NCBI RefSeq assembly: GCF_037977055.1
Contig: NZ_CP150274.1
Coordinates: 2,666,001-2,730,000, forward strand
Direction of reading: 5' to 3'
Source of the DNA: Paenibacillus sp. FSL K6-1096
Lineage (GTDB): Bacteria; Bacillota; Bacilli; Paenibacillales; Paenibacillaceae
Length of the DNA stretch: 64,000 bases
Made by a program: the position numbers and the translations under genes. The notes below the pieces were generated by a model. The model was not told the DNA's origin. It saw nothing but the letters and a program-made list of their open reading frames with translations, and did not search any database. Position 1 is the first letter of the stretch, and each line of letters begins with the position of its first letter. Positions 51,946-60,570 of this stretch are shown in pieces.

Positions 51946-54900
51946 TTAGGCTCCACCTCATCCATCGTCAGGCGGAACTCCAGATCATTCATATACGTGC
52001 CGTCCGTATTCAGGAAAACCATACCGAAGGCAATATCCTCCTGCGCTCCCCGGACGATGGCGATCAGGCGGTTGATCCCGCTGGCCAGCGTAATCTCCTG
52101 TTCAGGCTCAGGCACCAGCCTGCCGTTCATATAGATGTCAAAAGCGCAGGCCGAGTTCACCCGGAGTCTGCCGGTTCTTGCGCCGTCTCTGCTCACACTG
52201 CCCAAGGCTGCTTCCGCCGTCTCCGGCAGATGCACGAAGCAGCTCAGGAACAGAGGGCGTCCTTCCGGTGCGGGAATGAGGAAGGTTCCGTCCGGGCGGC
52301 GTTCTTTTTTCTTCATCCAGCCATATAGTCCTTCCCCCAAATTGTTCAGGGAGAACTCGGGGTCGGTATAGTAGTCCTTCATTGCCTCATAGTCGATGTG
52401 CGGCGGACAGAACAGCGTCATTGCGGCCTCCACCGCCCACTGCGCATCCTCCTTGTCATGGAGCAGCAGTTCATCTGCGAACGCGGCTCCTAGATTGGCG
52501 AGCAGGCGGGTGTAGAGCCTGAGGCTTTTGTCGCTGTCGGGATCGGCGAGCAGCTGTGAGCAGAGAATCTCTCCCGCTCCGGCCGTCTGCCGGATTACAA
52601 AGGCCCCCGGAGCAGCGGCCTGGCTGCGGTTCAGCTCGACCAGCGCCAGCCGGCTGTATTCCGCCGTATGCTGCCCGGCGAAATAGTCCTTCCAGGCCGT
52701 GCCTTCGACGCTGGTGCACAGCACCTCGGCGTCCGGCACCTCCAGCCTGCACCCGGCCAGCTCCCGGTTGACGACATCCCGGGGCGAGAGATGCACCTTG
52801 TCGAAGCCGAACAGGTCGACTGGGCTGATGCCCTGCACGGCGGCGTACGCATAGTCCGCCGCCAGATGATACGTCCCGTGCGGCGCGATGCGCACGGGAG
52901 CGTCCAGCAGGCGGGCAAGCGCCTCCTGCCCGCCGGGCTCTGCCGGCAGCACCAGCACGCTGCCGCCGGCCAGGGCCGCCTGGCGCACGGCTTCCGCCGC
53001 GCCCGGCTCGCCCAGCAGTGCGGCCTCCACTACGAGGAGGCCGGGGGCAAGGCTGGACAAGCCTGCGGCGCTGTCCAGCCTGTGGCCCTTCAGGCGGAGC
53101 TTGCTGAGCAAGGCTGCCGCCGGACTGCCGCTGCGGACCCAGACCGCAGCGGACCTTGCCGCCGCGGGCGTCAGCGCGGCGGCGGGTGCGGCCGCGTGCA
53201 CCGCGCGGCCCGCGTACTGCAGCAGGCTGCGCAACAGCAGCTGCGCCTGGGGAACCCGCTGGAGATGATCCATGATCTCCAGCTGATTCGCCAGGAGCAT
53301 GCCTGCTCCGCTGCGGTATTCGAGCAGCGGCGACCACAGATCGCCGCCGTCTCCGAAGTCCCCTGCGCTGCATTCCAGCAGCAGGGTGAAGTCACCGGTC
53401 ACCGGCTTCTCGAACGCCGCCCGGATAATCGGCAGCGGACCATCCTCGCGCAGCTCCTCATGCCAGTACATCAGATCCTCCGCGCCTAATCCCCGGAGCA
53501 CCGGATGCCCGTAATCGCCGCTATGTGCGCGGATGAATTCCCGGCGGGTGAGCGCCAGCCGGCCGGGAGAGAGATGAAGCTGCTCCAGCAGCAGCAGCCG
53601 GCCGCCCCGCTGCACGAATCCTCTCAGCCTCCGGTCCAGCGCCGCGTCCTTGTCCTGCATTTTGCTGCCGACAATCAGCAGGGTCCCGGGCGTAAGACTC
53701 CCTACCGCTTCCGGCTCTGCCCGGACCAGCGCGGGCACCAGCGTGTGAATGGCCTGGAAGTCCCGGTCAGAGCCGATGTATGCTGCGGGCAGAGCGATCT
53801 CAACCGGCTCGGTCCGGCAGCTGCCGGACAGCAGGCGGTAGCTTACGTCAAGCTCATGCATCAGCGCACTGCTATGGAACAGCCGGGCGGACAGCGTGGT
53901 TTCTTCTTCGCCTATACCCGCGCTACCTTCCTCTCCCCTGCCCTTGACAGCCTCCGGCATCCACTCCAGCCGGATGCTCCGGCGCTGAGCAGGCTCATGA
54001 AGGAAGCGGATGGTCTCGCTGTGTACCCTGCGCCCGCCCTGCATGACCTCACATTCGATTGTTACTTCCTGCGCGGACAGCGTATCGTTATAAACATCGA
54101 AGCTGCGGCAGAGTGGCACATCATCGAAGAAGCAGCGGTTGTATTCGGCGGCAATCAGCGTGACCGGCTTTAAGGCTGCGGCCATAATGGCAAAAGCCGG
54201 ATTAGGCCGGTAGACAGGATACTCCTCCGGCAGCAGCCCGTTGTTCAGCGATAGCGAGTATGCCGGAATCACAGCAGGCTTGGGACCGGGTGTGGTCAGG
54301 TCGGCCTGCGGCAGCCTGATCTCCTGCTCCGGCATCGCCCGCATGAAGTAGTGGACAAAATTAAAGGTAGAGATGCCTGAGACGCCCTGCCGCCGTGCAT
54401 ATTCCACGAACAGCCGCTCCTTGCGGGCCAGCCCGGCAGCACTTGCGTCCGAATCCTTGTATACATCCATTCCCGTGTACATACTGCTGTTCTGCGGACA
54501 GATGTACCACCAGCCGCCATGCTCGCCGAAGGTGAGCGGAACCTGCCGGTCCCACTGCGCGATGGTGCCGTCAATGTTGTAATGACGGCTCTCCACCTCG
54601 GTCTGCTGCCTGGAGACCAGGCGGTTATCGCCCTCCACCATAACCGGGCGGGTATCATCCAGTGCCTTCATCAGTCCGATCAGGCCGGGGATATGCTGCT
54701 TGTAGTGATCCCGTCCGTCCACCCAGCGCATCTCGTTCTGCACACTCCACAGAATGACCGAAGGGTGATTCTTGTCCCGCTGCACCAGCCGCTGCACATG
54801 CCCGCGGCAATTGCCGATGAAATCGGGATGGGCGGCATCCATGCTTTTGCTGGAGCCGTAGATGGCCGTCTCATCGACAATCAGCATCCCCTCCTCATCG

Positions 54901-56099
54901 GCAATCCGCAGATAATCAGATGGATACGGCTGTGCATGCAGCCGGATGCTGTTAATGCCCGCCTGCCGGCACATCCGGTACCAGTTACGGATATAGTCCT
55001 CTGTCTGCTGAGCCGCCCCCTGAAAATGCCAGGAGTCCCCCCGCAGATTAACGGGAATCCCGTTCAGCATAAATTGCGGCCCTTCGCACCAGAACTCCCG
55101 GAAGCCGAAGGTTTCGCTCCGGCGGTCCAGAATCCCGCTGTCCGATTGCAGCACAAGCTCCAGCTCATACAGGACAGGGGAATCCGGGCTCCACAGCAGG
55201 GCCTCCTGCCAAGGCAGGCTGAATACAGCTCCGCCCCACTCCCGGCTGCCGGTATTGACGCATAACTGCCGTCCTGCCGCAGCCTCCGCAGGGCGAAGCG
55301 CTACTGCGGCTTCCGCTTCAAGTACGGGCAGCGGACGGGCGTCCGCCAGCGGCTGCACAAGATACGGCGGCTCTGCCAGTGCTGGCTGAACACCAGACCT
55401 CCGCTCCCTGACCTGCAAAAGCACCCGCAAGCCTTCGGGAGAGAGCCCCTCTTCTGTGCCGCTTATCAGAGCATCCACTTCCAGCCTTCCCTGCCGGACA
55501 GAGGTGCGGATCGTAAGATCCTCCAGCGATACCTGCGGATAGGCCTCCAGGAAAACATCCTGCCAGATGCCCCGGGCGAGTCTGCCGAACCAGGAGCCGG
55601 AGAGTCCGGTGATTTTGGTCTCCCCGGAGGGAAGCACCACCGTGTCAAAGCTGCCGCAGACCACATGCAGCTGCTGCTCCCGGCCGGGCTTCACCAGCGC
55701 GGTGATATCCAGCCGCAAGGGCAGGAAGCCGTCCTCCCAGACGGCAATCCGCTCGCGGTCCAGGTAGATGGCCGCTTTTTGCAGAATGCCGTCAAACCGC
55801 AGTACGACCCGCTGCCCCAGCATCGTCTCCGGCACCTGAAAGCTGCGGTGTAGCACCCCGGCTTCGGCTGCATTCCATTCCTCGGGATATTTGTACACAT
55901 CGAAGGGCTGGAACTGATACTCGGCGACTTCGCCGAATTTGCCGCCCGAAGGGGCAGGATAGCTGTAGCGCCAGCTCGATGGAACCTGTATTTTGCGGGC
56001 CTCGTATTGCAATCTCTCCGGAAGCGCGCGGCTGCGCGGCTGGTCATAGAGCGGCATGAAATCCCACTCACCATTGAGACATATGGATGTACGTAGCAT
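51942..56099 (-). CDS. large GH2-family glycoside hydrolase
   Basis: This 1385-residue intracellular-looking protein (no signal peptide) has the GH2 order: sugar-binding domain from residue ~10 (CLNGEWDFMPLYD), immunoglobulin-like domain, then a TIM barrel with VILWSVQNEM (acid/base Glu) and VPLTFGEHGGWW (probable nucleophile Glu). A long C-terminal region (about 650 residues) is unassigned; part of it (52880-53230) is strikingly GC- and Ala-rich. ATG 56099 follows AAAAGGAG by seven bases. It is flanked by a mutarotase-like gene and a GH94 gene with overlaps of a few bases. Confidence 0.82.
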   Translation of the reverse strand: MLRTSICLNGEWDFMPLYDQPRSRALPERLQYEARKIQVPSSWRYSYPAPSGGKFGEVAEYQFQPFDVYKYPEEWNAAEAGVLHRSFQVPETMLGQRVVLRFDGILQKAAIYLDRERIAVWEDGFLPLRLDITALVKPGREQQLHVVCGSFDTVVLPSGETKITGLSGSWFGRLARGIWQDVFLEAYPQVSLEDLTIRTSVRQGRLEVDALISGTEEGLSPEGLRVLLQVRERRSGVQPALAEPPYLVQPLADARPLPVLEAEAAVALRPAEAAAGRQLCVNTGSREWGGAVFSLPWQEALLWSPDSPVLYELELVLQSDSGILDRRSETFGFREFWCEGPQFMLNGIPVNLRGDSWHFQGAAQQTEDYIRNWYRMCRQAGINSIRLHAQPYPSDYLRIADEEGMLIVDETAIYGSSKSMDAAHPDFIGNCRGHVQRLVQRDKNHPSVILWSVQNEMRWVDGRDHYKQHIPGLIGLMKALDDTRPVMVEGDNRLVSRQQTEVESRHYNIDGTIAQWDRQVPLTFGEHGGWWYICPQNSSMYTGMDVYKDSDASAAGLARKERLFVEYARRQGVSGISTFNFVHYFMRAMPEQEIRLPQADLTTPGPKPAVIPAYSLSLNNGLLPEEYPVYRPNPAFAIMAAALKPVTLIAAEYNRCFFDDVPLCRSFDVYNDTLSAQEVTIECEVMQGGRRVHSETIRFLHEPAQRRSIRLEWMPEAVKGRGEEGSAGIGEEETTLSARLFHSSALMHELDVSYRLLSGSCRTEPVEIALPAAYIGSDRDFQAIHTLVPALVRAEPEAVGSLTPGTLLIVGSKMQDKDAALDRRLRGFVQRGGRLLLLEQLHLSPGRLALTRREFIRAHSGDYGHPVLRGLGAEDLMYWHEELREDGPLPIIRAAFEKPVTGDFTLLLECSAGDFGDGGDLWSPLLEYRSGAGMLLANQLEIMDHLQRVPQAQLLLRSLLQYAGRAVHAAAPAAALTPAAARSAAVWVRSGSPAAALLSKLRLKGHRLDSAAGLSSLAPGLLVVEAALLGEPGAAEAVRQAALAGGSVLVLPAEPGGQEALARLLDAPVRIAPHGTYHLAADYAYAAVQGISPVDLFGFDKVHLSPRDVVNRELAGCRLEVPDAEVLCTSVEGTAWKDYFAGQHTAEYSRLALVELNRSQAAAPGAFVIRQTAGAGEILCSQLLADPDSDKSLRLYTRLLANLGAAFADELLLHDKEDAQWAVEAAMTLFCPPHIDYEAMKDYYTDPEFSLNNLGEGLYGWMKKKERRPDGTFLIPAPEGRPLFLSCFVHLPETAEAALGSVSRDGARTGRLRVNSACAFDIYMNGRLVPEPEQEITLASGINRLIAIVRGAQEDIAFGMVFLNTDGTYMNDLEFRLTMDEVEPK

Positions 56100-56101
56100 A
56101 A

Positions 56102-56767
56102 TCATTCTCCTTTTCCCGTATGGGGGCGGGGGATGGTTAGGACGAGTGCAAGCTTTTTCCAAATGGCCTGATCCGGCGGCATCTCACTCCATTTCCTGAA
56201 ATGCGGGTCCATCACCTCACCCCAGTTGTCCGGCCGCAGATTCGTAGTAAGCTTCCCGGCGTACGGGGCAGGCTCTACCGTTGCTGGCAGCTCGGCATAA
56301 AAAAACAGCAGGTTCTCATGCAGCCCGATGATCCCGTACTTGTCACCGTCTCCCGGTCGCTCCTCCTGATACTGATAATGGTGGTACACATAGCTGGCGA
56401 CCTGCTCCGGCTTCAGCGCCGCCACTCGTCCGTAAGGGGTTCCTGCCGTATGATTACGCTTCCAGTGCTCTGCGGAGACCGGCTGCTGATAATGAAAAAT
56501 GTCCATCATAGGCACCCACAACCGGGCCTGCTCCCCTCCCGGCCATTCCTTGAGAATCTCCGCAGCACCCTCAAATAACTGCTCCGGCTCCAGCTCGCGG
56601 CTGGTGCACTCATAGTACAGAAACAGCTGCTTGCCATCCTGAAAAATACTAAGCTGTGCCAGGTCCAGCCTGTCCATGCGTTCATTCAGCAGTCGGGTCT
56701 GTGCGCCCAAGAACGCTGACGGATTAGCATCCTCCCGGCACTCGGCTCTATATAAACAACGCTGCAT
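56102..56767 (-). CDS. two-domain rhamnose-mutarotase-like protein
   Basis: The 221-residue protein looks like two fused copies of the L-rhamnose mutarotase (DUF718) alpha-beta fold. The first half has LAQLSIFQDGKQLFLYYECT and ends WVPMMDIFHYQ; the second has RVAALKPEQVASYVYHHYQY, GIIGLHENLLFFYAEL and NWGEVMDPHFRKWSEM. Mutarotases interconvert sugar anomers for the catabolic enzymes. TTGGAGGG precedes the ATG. Its TGA lies only two bases before the GH2 start, so it heads a three-gene operon. Family call by pattern only. Confidence 0.6.
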   Translation of the reverse strand: MQRCLYRAECREDANPSAFLGAQTRLLNERMDRLDLAQLSIFQDGKQLFLYYECTSRELEPEQLFEGAAEILKEWPGGEQARLWVPMMDIFHYQQPVSAEHWKRNHTAGTPYGRVAALKPEQVASYVYHHYQYQEERPGDGDKYGIIGLHENLLFFYAELPATVEPAPYAGKLTTNLRPDNWGEVMDPHFRKWSEMPPDQAIWKKLALVLTIPRPHTGKGE

Positions 56768-57149
56768 TGTATCCCTCCAACCTTATGTCATCTCTCCTTT
56801 AGAGTACCGTATCCGGCGGGCCGGTTCCTTGACGATCATGCCCTTCTTTAGCATAATAACGACATGCGAAAATGGTGGTATAAGCAAGGGACAGATGCAT
56901 CTGAGTGACTCGCGCGCTAACGGTGCTATTCCAGAAAATGTAGTGTAGACACGGTCCTCATCCTGTTCCCCCTTGAGAATGTCCTGGCCAGGACCCGCTG
57001 CTGCGCGGATGACGCATTTACAAGAGTCTTGCTAATCGCTCTGCATTCTGGCATTGTTCTTGGTGGAGCTATATTCCATATTCGTCTTAGGCGGAACCGG
57101 TGCTCACATTTAAATGATGTATATTTTACAGTCAGGGAGGGTTACAGCA
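56768..57149. other. divergent spacer with a 14-bp palindrome
   Basis: The spacer separates the glycan operon from the polysaccharide deacetylase and must hold both promoters. GTCCTGGCCAGGAC at 56981-56994 is a perfect 14-bp palindrome and might be an operator. No promoter I would defend otherwise. Confidence 0.4.
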
Positions 57150-57950
57150 ATGAGAGTCAAATTCGATTTATTTCCAGGCGGCGTTACTAAAGCGCTAACA
57201 ACGAGCTGGGATGATGGAAGAACCTATGACCGGCGGCTCGTGGAGATTCTGAATCAGCATGGGCTGAAGGGGTCTTTTCATCTGAATTCGGGGTTGTTCG
57301 GCAAGGAGGGCTACATCTCACAGGACGAGGTGGCTGCGCTCTATGAGGGGCATGAGATTTCCGCGCATACCAGCACGCATCCTTTCCTCACCATGACCCC
57401 GCGCGAAGGGATCGCGGAGGAGATTCTGACCGACCGCAAGGCGCTGGAGGCGCTGGCCGGTTATCCCGTAAGGGGCATGTCCTATCCGTTCGGCAATTAC
57501 GATGATCAGGTGATCGGCCTGCTGCCGGCCCTGGGCATTGAGTATTCGCGCACGGTGAATTCCCACCGCAGCTTCAGCCTGCCGGACAACCTGCTGGCCT
57601 GGCACCCTACCTGCCATCACAAGGAGATGCTGGCCCTGGGCCAAAAGTTCCTGGAGGAGAAGCCCCGCCACTCGCATATGCAGCTGCTCTATGTCTGGGG
57701 ACACAGCTATGAGTTCAATGACGATGACAACTGGGGAGAGCTGGAGCAGTTCGCCGCTATGATGGGCGGCCATGAAGACATCTGGTACGCCACCAACATC
57801 GAGATCGCGGACTACCTGTCCGCTGTTCAGGGGCTGCGCTTCTCGGCTTCGCAGGAGATGGTCTATAATCCGTCGGCAACGGAGGTATGGATCTCTGTCG
57901 GGGATGAAGCCCGCCGTGTTCCGGGCGGGGAGACGGTGAAGCTGGGGTAA
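57150..57950 (+). CDS. polysaccharide deacetylase family protein
   Basis: The 266-residue NodB-fold protein has motif 1 TTSWDDGRTYDRRL near residue 15 (catalytic Asp pair), motif 2 SAHTSTHPFL near 78 (two His metal ligands), MSYPFGNYDDQ and a final HLSHMQLLYVWGHSYEF-type histidine region. There is no signal peptide, so it acts in the cytoplasm or on a modified substrate. ATG 57150 follows GGGAGGG; a start 36 bases earlier lacks a site. Divergent from the GH2-GH94 operon, so a shared glycan pathway is plausible. Substrate unknown. Confidence 0.82.
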   Translation: MRVKFDLFPGGVTKALTTSWDDGRTYDRRLVEILNQHGLKGSFHLNSGLFGKEGYISQDEVAALYEGHEISAHTSTHPFLTMTPREGIAEEILTDRKALEALAGYPVRGMSYPFGNYDDQVIGLLPALGIEYSRTVNSHRSFSLPDNLLAWHPTCHHKEMLALGQKFLEEKPRHSHMQLLYVWGHSYEFNDDDNWGELEQFAAMMGGHEDIWYATNIEIADYLSAVQGLRFSASQEMVYNPSATEVWISVGDEARRVPGGETVKLG

Positions 57951-57964
57951 GGCGGAGAATAAAG

Positions 57965-58168
57965 TAGTTGGATTAATGCTGCTTATTTAGACGCTATTTG
58001 CCGCTTTACGGTAATTAGTTGGATAATTGTTATTTAATTCTGCCAAAATTTCATTTCCGGGCGGATTAGGCTGCAGGAGGTGCTCTTTTTCCACTTATTG
58101 TACCGGGAAGGGAGCTTCCTTCGTATTTAAGTGCCCTATTTCCACTTGCTTCAGGAACTCACCGGCGG
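57965..58168. repeat. degenerate 51-bp repeat array (about four units)
   Basis: Matching sub-motifs recur at 51-bp steps: TAGTTGGATTAATGCT at 57965 and TAGTTGGATAATTGTT at 58016, then TTTCCACTT at 58088 and at 58139. Dividing into 51-bp units starting at 57965, 58016, 58067 and 58118 aligns them. The units are strongly diverged, so counts are approximate. Confidence 0.6.
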
Positions 58169-58225
58169 GAGCGGAATGTCCTTGTGGCAATGTCATCTAA
58201 CTCAAAGGCTGGTTATCGTTTTGGG

Positions 58226-58330
58226 CAAGTGGAAACGGCTAGGCCGTCTTTTTTAAAGACGGTATCGTTTCAGCGAGAAATATAAGGACAAGTTATCGTG
58301 TGGAACATATAAATTCTTATATTTTTTAAA
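58226..58330 (+). repeat. dispersed ~105-bp intergenic element, copy 2
   Basis: It opens CAAGTGGAAACGGCTAGGCCGTC and continues with a short hairpin, GTTTCAGCGAGAAATATAAG, AAGTTATCGTGTG and GAACATATAAATTCTTATAT, matching 148-254 along its whole length. A GC-rich terminator-like hairpin follows directly. Confidence 0.8.
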
Positions 58331-58370
58331 AAAAGACGGCTCCCTGATGATCAAGAAGCCGTCTTTTTTT
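58330..58370. terminator. terminator at the end of the amino-acid ABC operon
   Basis: AAAAAGACGGCT pairs with AGCCGTCTTTTTT; A and T runs flank both sides, so it can serve the minus-strand M20 gene. Confidence 0.75.
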
Positions 58371-58399
58371 GCTGCTACGTATTCAATTGCCGCATCAGG

Positions 58400-59656
58400 C
58401 TACACCAGCACTCTCCGCGCTATGCCTGCCAGCAGATTAGCGGCCGGCTCAAGGACGGCTTCGTCAATATCGAATTCAGGCTGGTGATGGGCGGCAGGCC
58501 GGTCAGAGCCGATAATCATATAAGTGCTGATCCCTCCGCGCTGCTGGACCCGCTGCATCATGAATCCGGCATCCTCGCTTCCAATCGCTACGGCCACACG
58601 CTCGGAAATGGAACGGAAGGCCGGATGTCCGGCCGCTTCCTCCGCCACAAGCCGCACAGCTTCCTCGTCACAATGAATCGGAATGGCTGCACCTGTTACT
58701 TCAACCTCACAGGACAGCTCATACATCTCCGCACTGTGCTGCAGAATCCGCCTGATCCTGCGCTCCAGATCGCTGTTGATTTCGAGGGAATCGGAACGGC
58801 ACTCCAGCACCATTCTGGCTTGCTCCGGCACAATATTGGCCGCCGTTCCGCCCTCAAGCACACCTACATTCACAAAGGTCTGCCCGCCGCTGTTGCGGGG
58901 GATGGCATGGATGTTCAGCAGTGCCGCCGCTGCGCCCAGCAGCGCATTGCGGCCAAGCTCCGGAGCCGCTCCCGCGTGGGAAGATACTCCTCTAAATTCC
59001 GCTGTAAGCTTAGTGGTAGCCAGAAAGCCCAGCGCACCGGCGAACAGCTGGCCTGAGACTGCGTCTGTCGCCAGATGGTGGCAGAACAGATAATCGGCAT
59101 CATCCAGCCAGCCCTTGCTGACAACCGCCTCCGCTCCCCTGACCCCTTCCTCCGCCGGCTGAAAAATCAGCTTCAGCGTTCCGGCAAACTCCCGGTCCGC
59201 CAGCCTCTCCGCCAGTGCCAGGCCGATGGCCGTATGGCCGTCATGCCCGCAGGCATGCATGATTCCGCTGTAGCGGGAGGCAAAGCCCTCCCGGTGCGGA
59301 AGATGCTGCTCCCCCCGGCTCTCGGTCACGGGCAGAGCATCCATGTCGAAACGGAAGGCGGCGACAGGCCCGGGACGCTTGCCCTGCAATATGCCGATTA
59401 CTGCCGTATATCCGCCTTTCATCGGCCCGACAAGGTCAGGATCAGCACCATGCTCCAGGGCGCGTTCATAAGCAGCATCCAGTATCTCGGCAGACGGGAC
59501 GCCTTTGCGGACAGCTCCGTCCAGCGCTTCTGGCCCATACACCGTAGTGTAGCCCCAGGAAGATAACAACCCCGCTACAATGGAGGCTGTGCGGAACTCC
59601 GTAAAGCCGACCTCCGGATGGGCATGCAAATCCCGGCGCATTGCAATAATGTCCAT
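58400..59656 (-). CDS. M20-family amidohydrolase
   Basis: The 418-residue metallo-enzyme has RRDLHAHPEVGFTEFRT at the start, HACGHDGHTAIGLALAE near 135 (His, Asp metal ligands) and GAEAVVSKGWLDDADYLFCHHL near 180, typical of hippurate hydrolase/N-acyl-amino-acid amidohydrolases (HipO, YxeP). It probably releases an amino acid from an N-acyl or related conjugate in the cytosol. The start is about 7 bp after the stop of the RidA gene, so it is the last gene of the importer operon. Confidence 0.85.
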   Translation of the reverse strand: MDIIAMRRDLHAHPEVGFTEFRTASIVAGLLSSWGYTTVYGPEALDGAVRKGVPSAEILDAAYERALEHGADPDLVGPMKGGYTAVIGILQGKRPGPVAAFRFDMDALPVTESRGEQHLPHREGFASRYSGIMHACGHDGHTAIGLALAERLADREFAGTLKLIFQPAEEGVRGAEAVVSKGWLDDADYLFCHHLATDAVSGQLFAGALGFLATTKLTAEFRGVSSHAGAAPELGRNALLGAAAALLNIHAIPRNSGGQTFVNVGVLEGGTAANIVPEQARMVLECRSDSLEINSDLERRIRRILQHSAEMYELSCEVEVTGAAIPIHCDEEAVRLVAEEAAGHPAFRSISERVAVAIGSEDAGFMMQRVQQRGGISTYMIIGSDRPAAHHQPEFDIDEAVLEPAANLLAGIARRVLV

Positions 59657-59662
59657 ACTCCG

Positions 59663-60097
59663 TTACACTTCCCTGATTACAGCTTCAACATCGATTTCCA
59701 TCAGCAGCTCGGGCAAGGCGAGGCCTTCCACAATCAGTCCCGTACTGCAGGGAAAGACACCTTGGAAATGCTCCGCGATGACTGCATAAGCCTCGCTCCG
59801 GTATTCTCTTTCTGTCAGGTACACCGTGATTTTGCACACATCCTGCATGCTCCCTCCGGCTTCTTCCAGCAGCTGCTTCACATTCCGGCACGCTTGCCGG
59901 GTCTGCTCAGCCACATTGTCCAGCCCGTGAAAGTTGCCGTCCAGGTCAAACCCCGTCTGGCCGCGGAGAAACATCCTCCGCCCGCTGCGCACCGCCATGC
60001 TGAATTCATTCTGCACATGATGCTCCGGCGCACCCATCCCGGCAGGGTAGAATTGCTCTGTCTTAAACGTCCTGAATCTTGTAGTCGTTGCTGTCAT
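59663..60097 (-). CDS. RidA family protein, paralogue 1
   Basis: The 144-residue protein has the RidA/YjgF fold with FSMAVRSGRRMFLRGQTGF, NVKQLLEEAGGSMQDVCKITVYLT near residue 85 and the GLALPELLMEIDVEAV C-terminal strand. RidA proteins hydrolyse reactive enamine/imine intermediates. It is clearly paralogous to the neighbouring upstream gene. AGGGGGAG precedes the start. Its place next to an amidohydrolase suggests handling of imine by-products of the imported compound. Confidence 0.85.
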   Translation of the reverse strand: MTATTTRFRTFKTEQFYPAGMGAPEHHVQNEFSMAVRSGRRMFLRGQTGFDLDGNFHGLDNVAEQTRQACRNVKQLLEEAGGSMQDVCKITVYLTEREYRSEAYAVIAEHFQGVFPCSTGLIVEGLALPELLMEIDVEAVIREV

Positions 60098-60115
60098 CTG
60101 AACTCCCCCTGATTC

Positions 60116-60541
60116 TTATTCGGCCACCATGGCTTCGACATCAATCTCCACATACATTTCGGGCAGAGCCAGCCCCTTCACGACAAGACCGGTACTGCAG
60201 GGAAATACGCCCTGAAAATGCTTGGCAATTACAGCATAAGCTTCGCTCCGGTAATCCCGGTCGGTCAGATACACCGTAATTTTGCACACATTATCCATCG
60301 AGCCGCCGGCTTCACCCAGAAGCTGTCTGATATTGAGGCAGGCCTGTTCGGTCTGCTCGGCAACATTGTCCAGTCCGCGGAAGTTCCCGTCCAGATCAAA
60401 TCCGGTCTGCCCCCGCAGGAAAATACGGTCACCCGCCCGCACAGCCATACAAAATTCATTCTGAATATGATGCTCCGGCTCCCCCATCTGTGACGGATAA
60501 AAGCTCTGGGTCGAAAACTTGCGGTATCTTGTAATTTCCAT
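60116..60541 (-). CDS. RidA family protein, paralogue 2
   Basis: A second RidA-like protein of 141 residues, with FCMAVRAGDRIFLRGQTGF, NIRQLLGEAGGSMDNVCKITVYLT and LALPEMYVEIDVEA, so about two-thirds identical to its downstream neighbour by eye. ATG 60541 is chosen for AAGGGGA upstream; an ATG at 60562 overlaps that site. The two copies probably arose by tandem duplication. It lies between the transporter ATPase gene and paralogue 1. Confidence 0.85.
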   Translation of the reverse strand: MEITRYRKFSTQSFYPSQMGEPEHHIQNEFCMAVRAGDRIFLRGQTGFDLDGNFRGLDNVAEQTEQACLNIRQLLGEAGGSMDNVCKITVYLTDRDYRSEAYAVIAKHFQGVFPCSTGLVVKGLALPEMYVEIDVEAMVAE

Positions 60542-60570
60542 AATGAACATTCCCCTTATCATTCATAGGA

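Noticed and set aside
54519..55265. Long open frame antisense to the GH2 gene
   Set aside because: It is a by-product of the codon use of the GH2 gene; no ribosome binding site and no recognisable domain.
58630..59656. HipO/YxeP gene symbol for the M20 enzyme
   Set aside because: The family is clear but substrate-specific names need phylogeny; symbol left blank.
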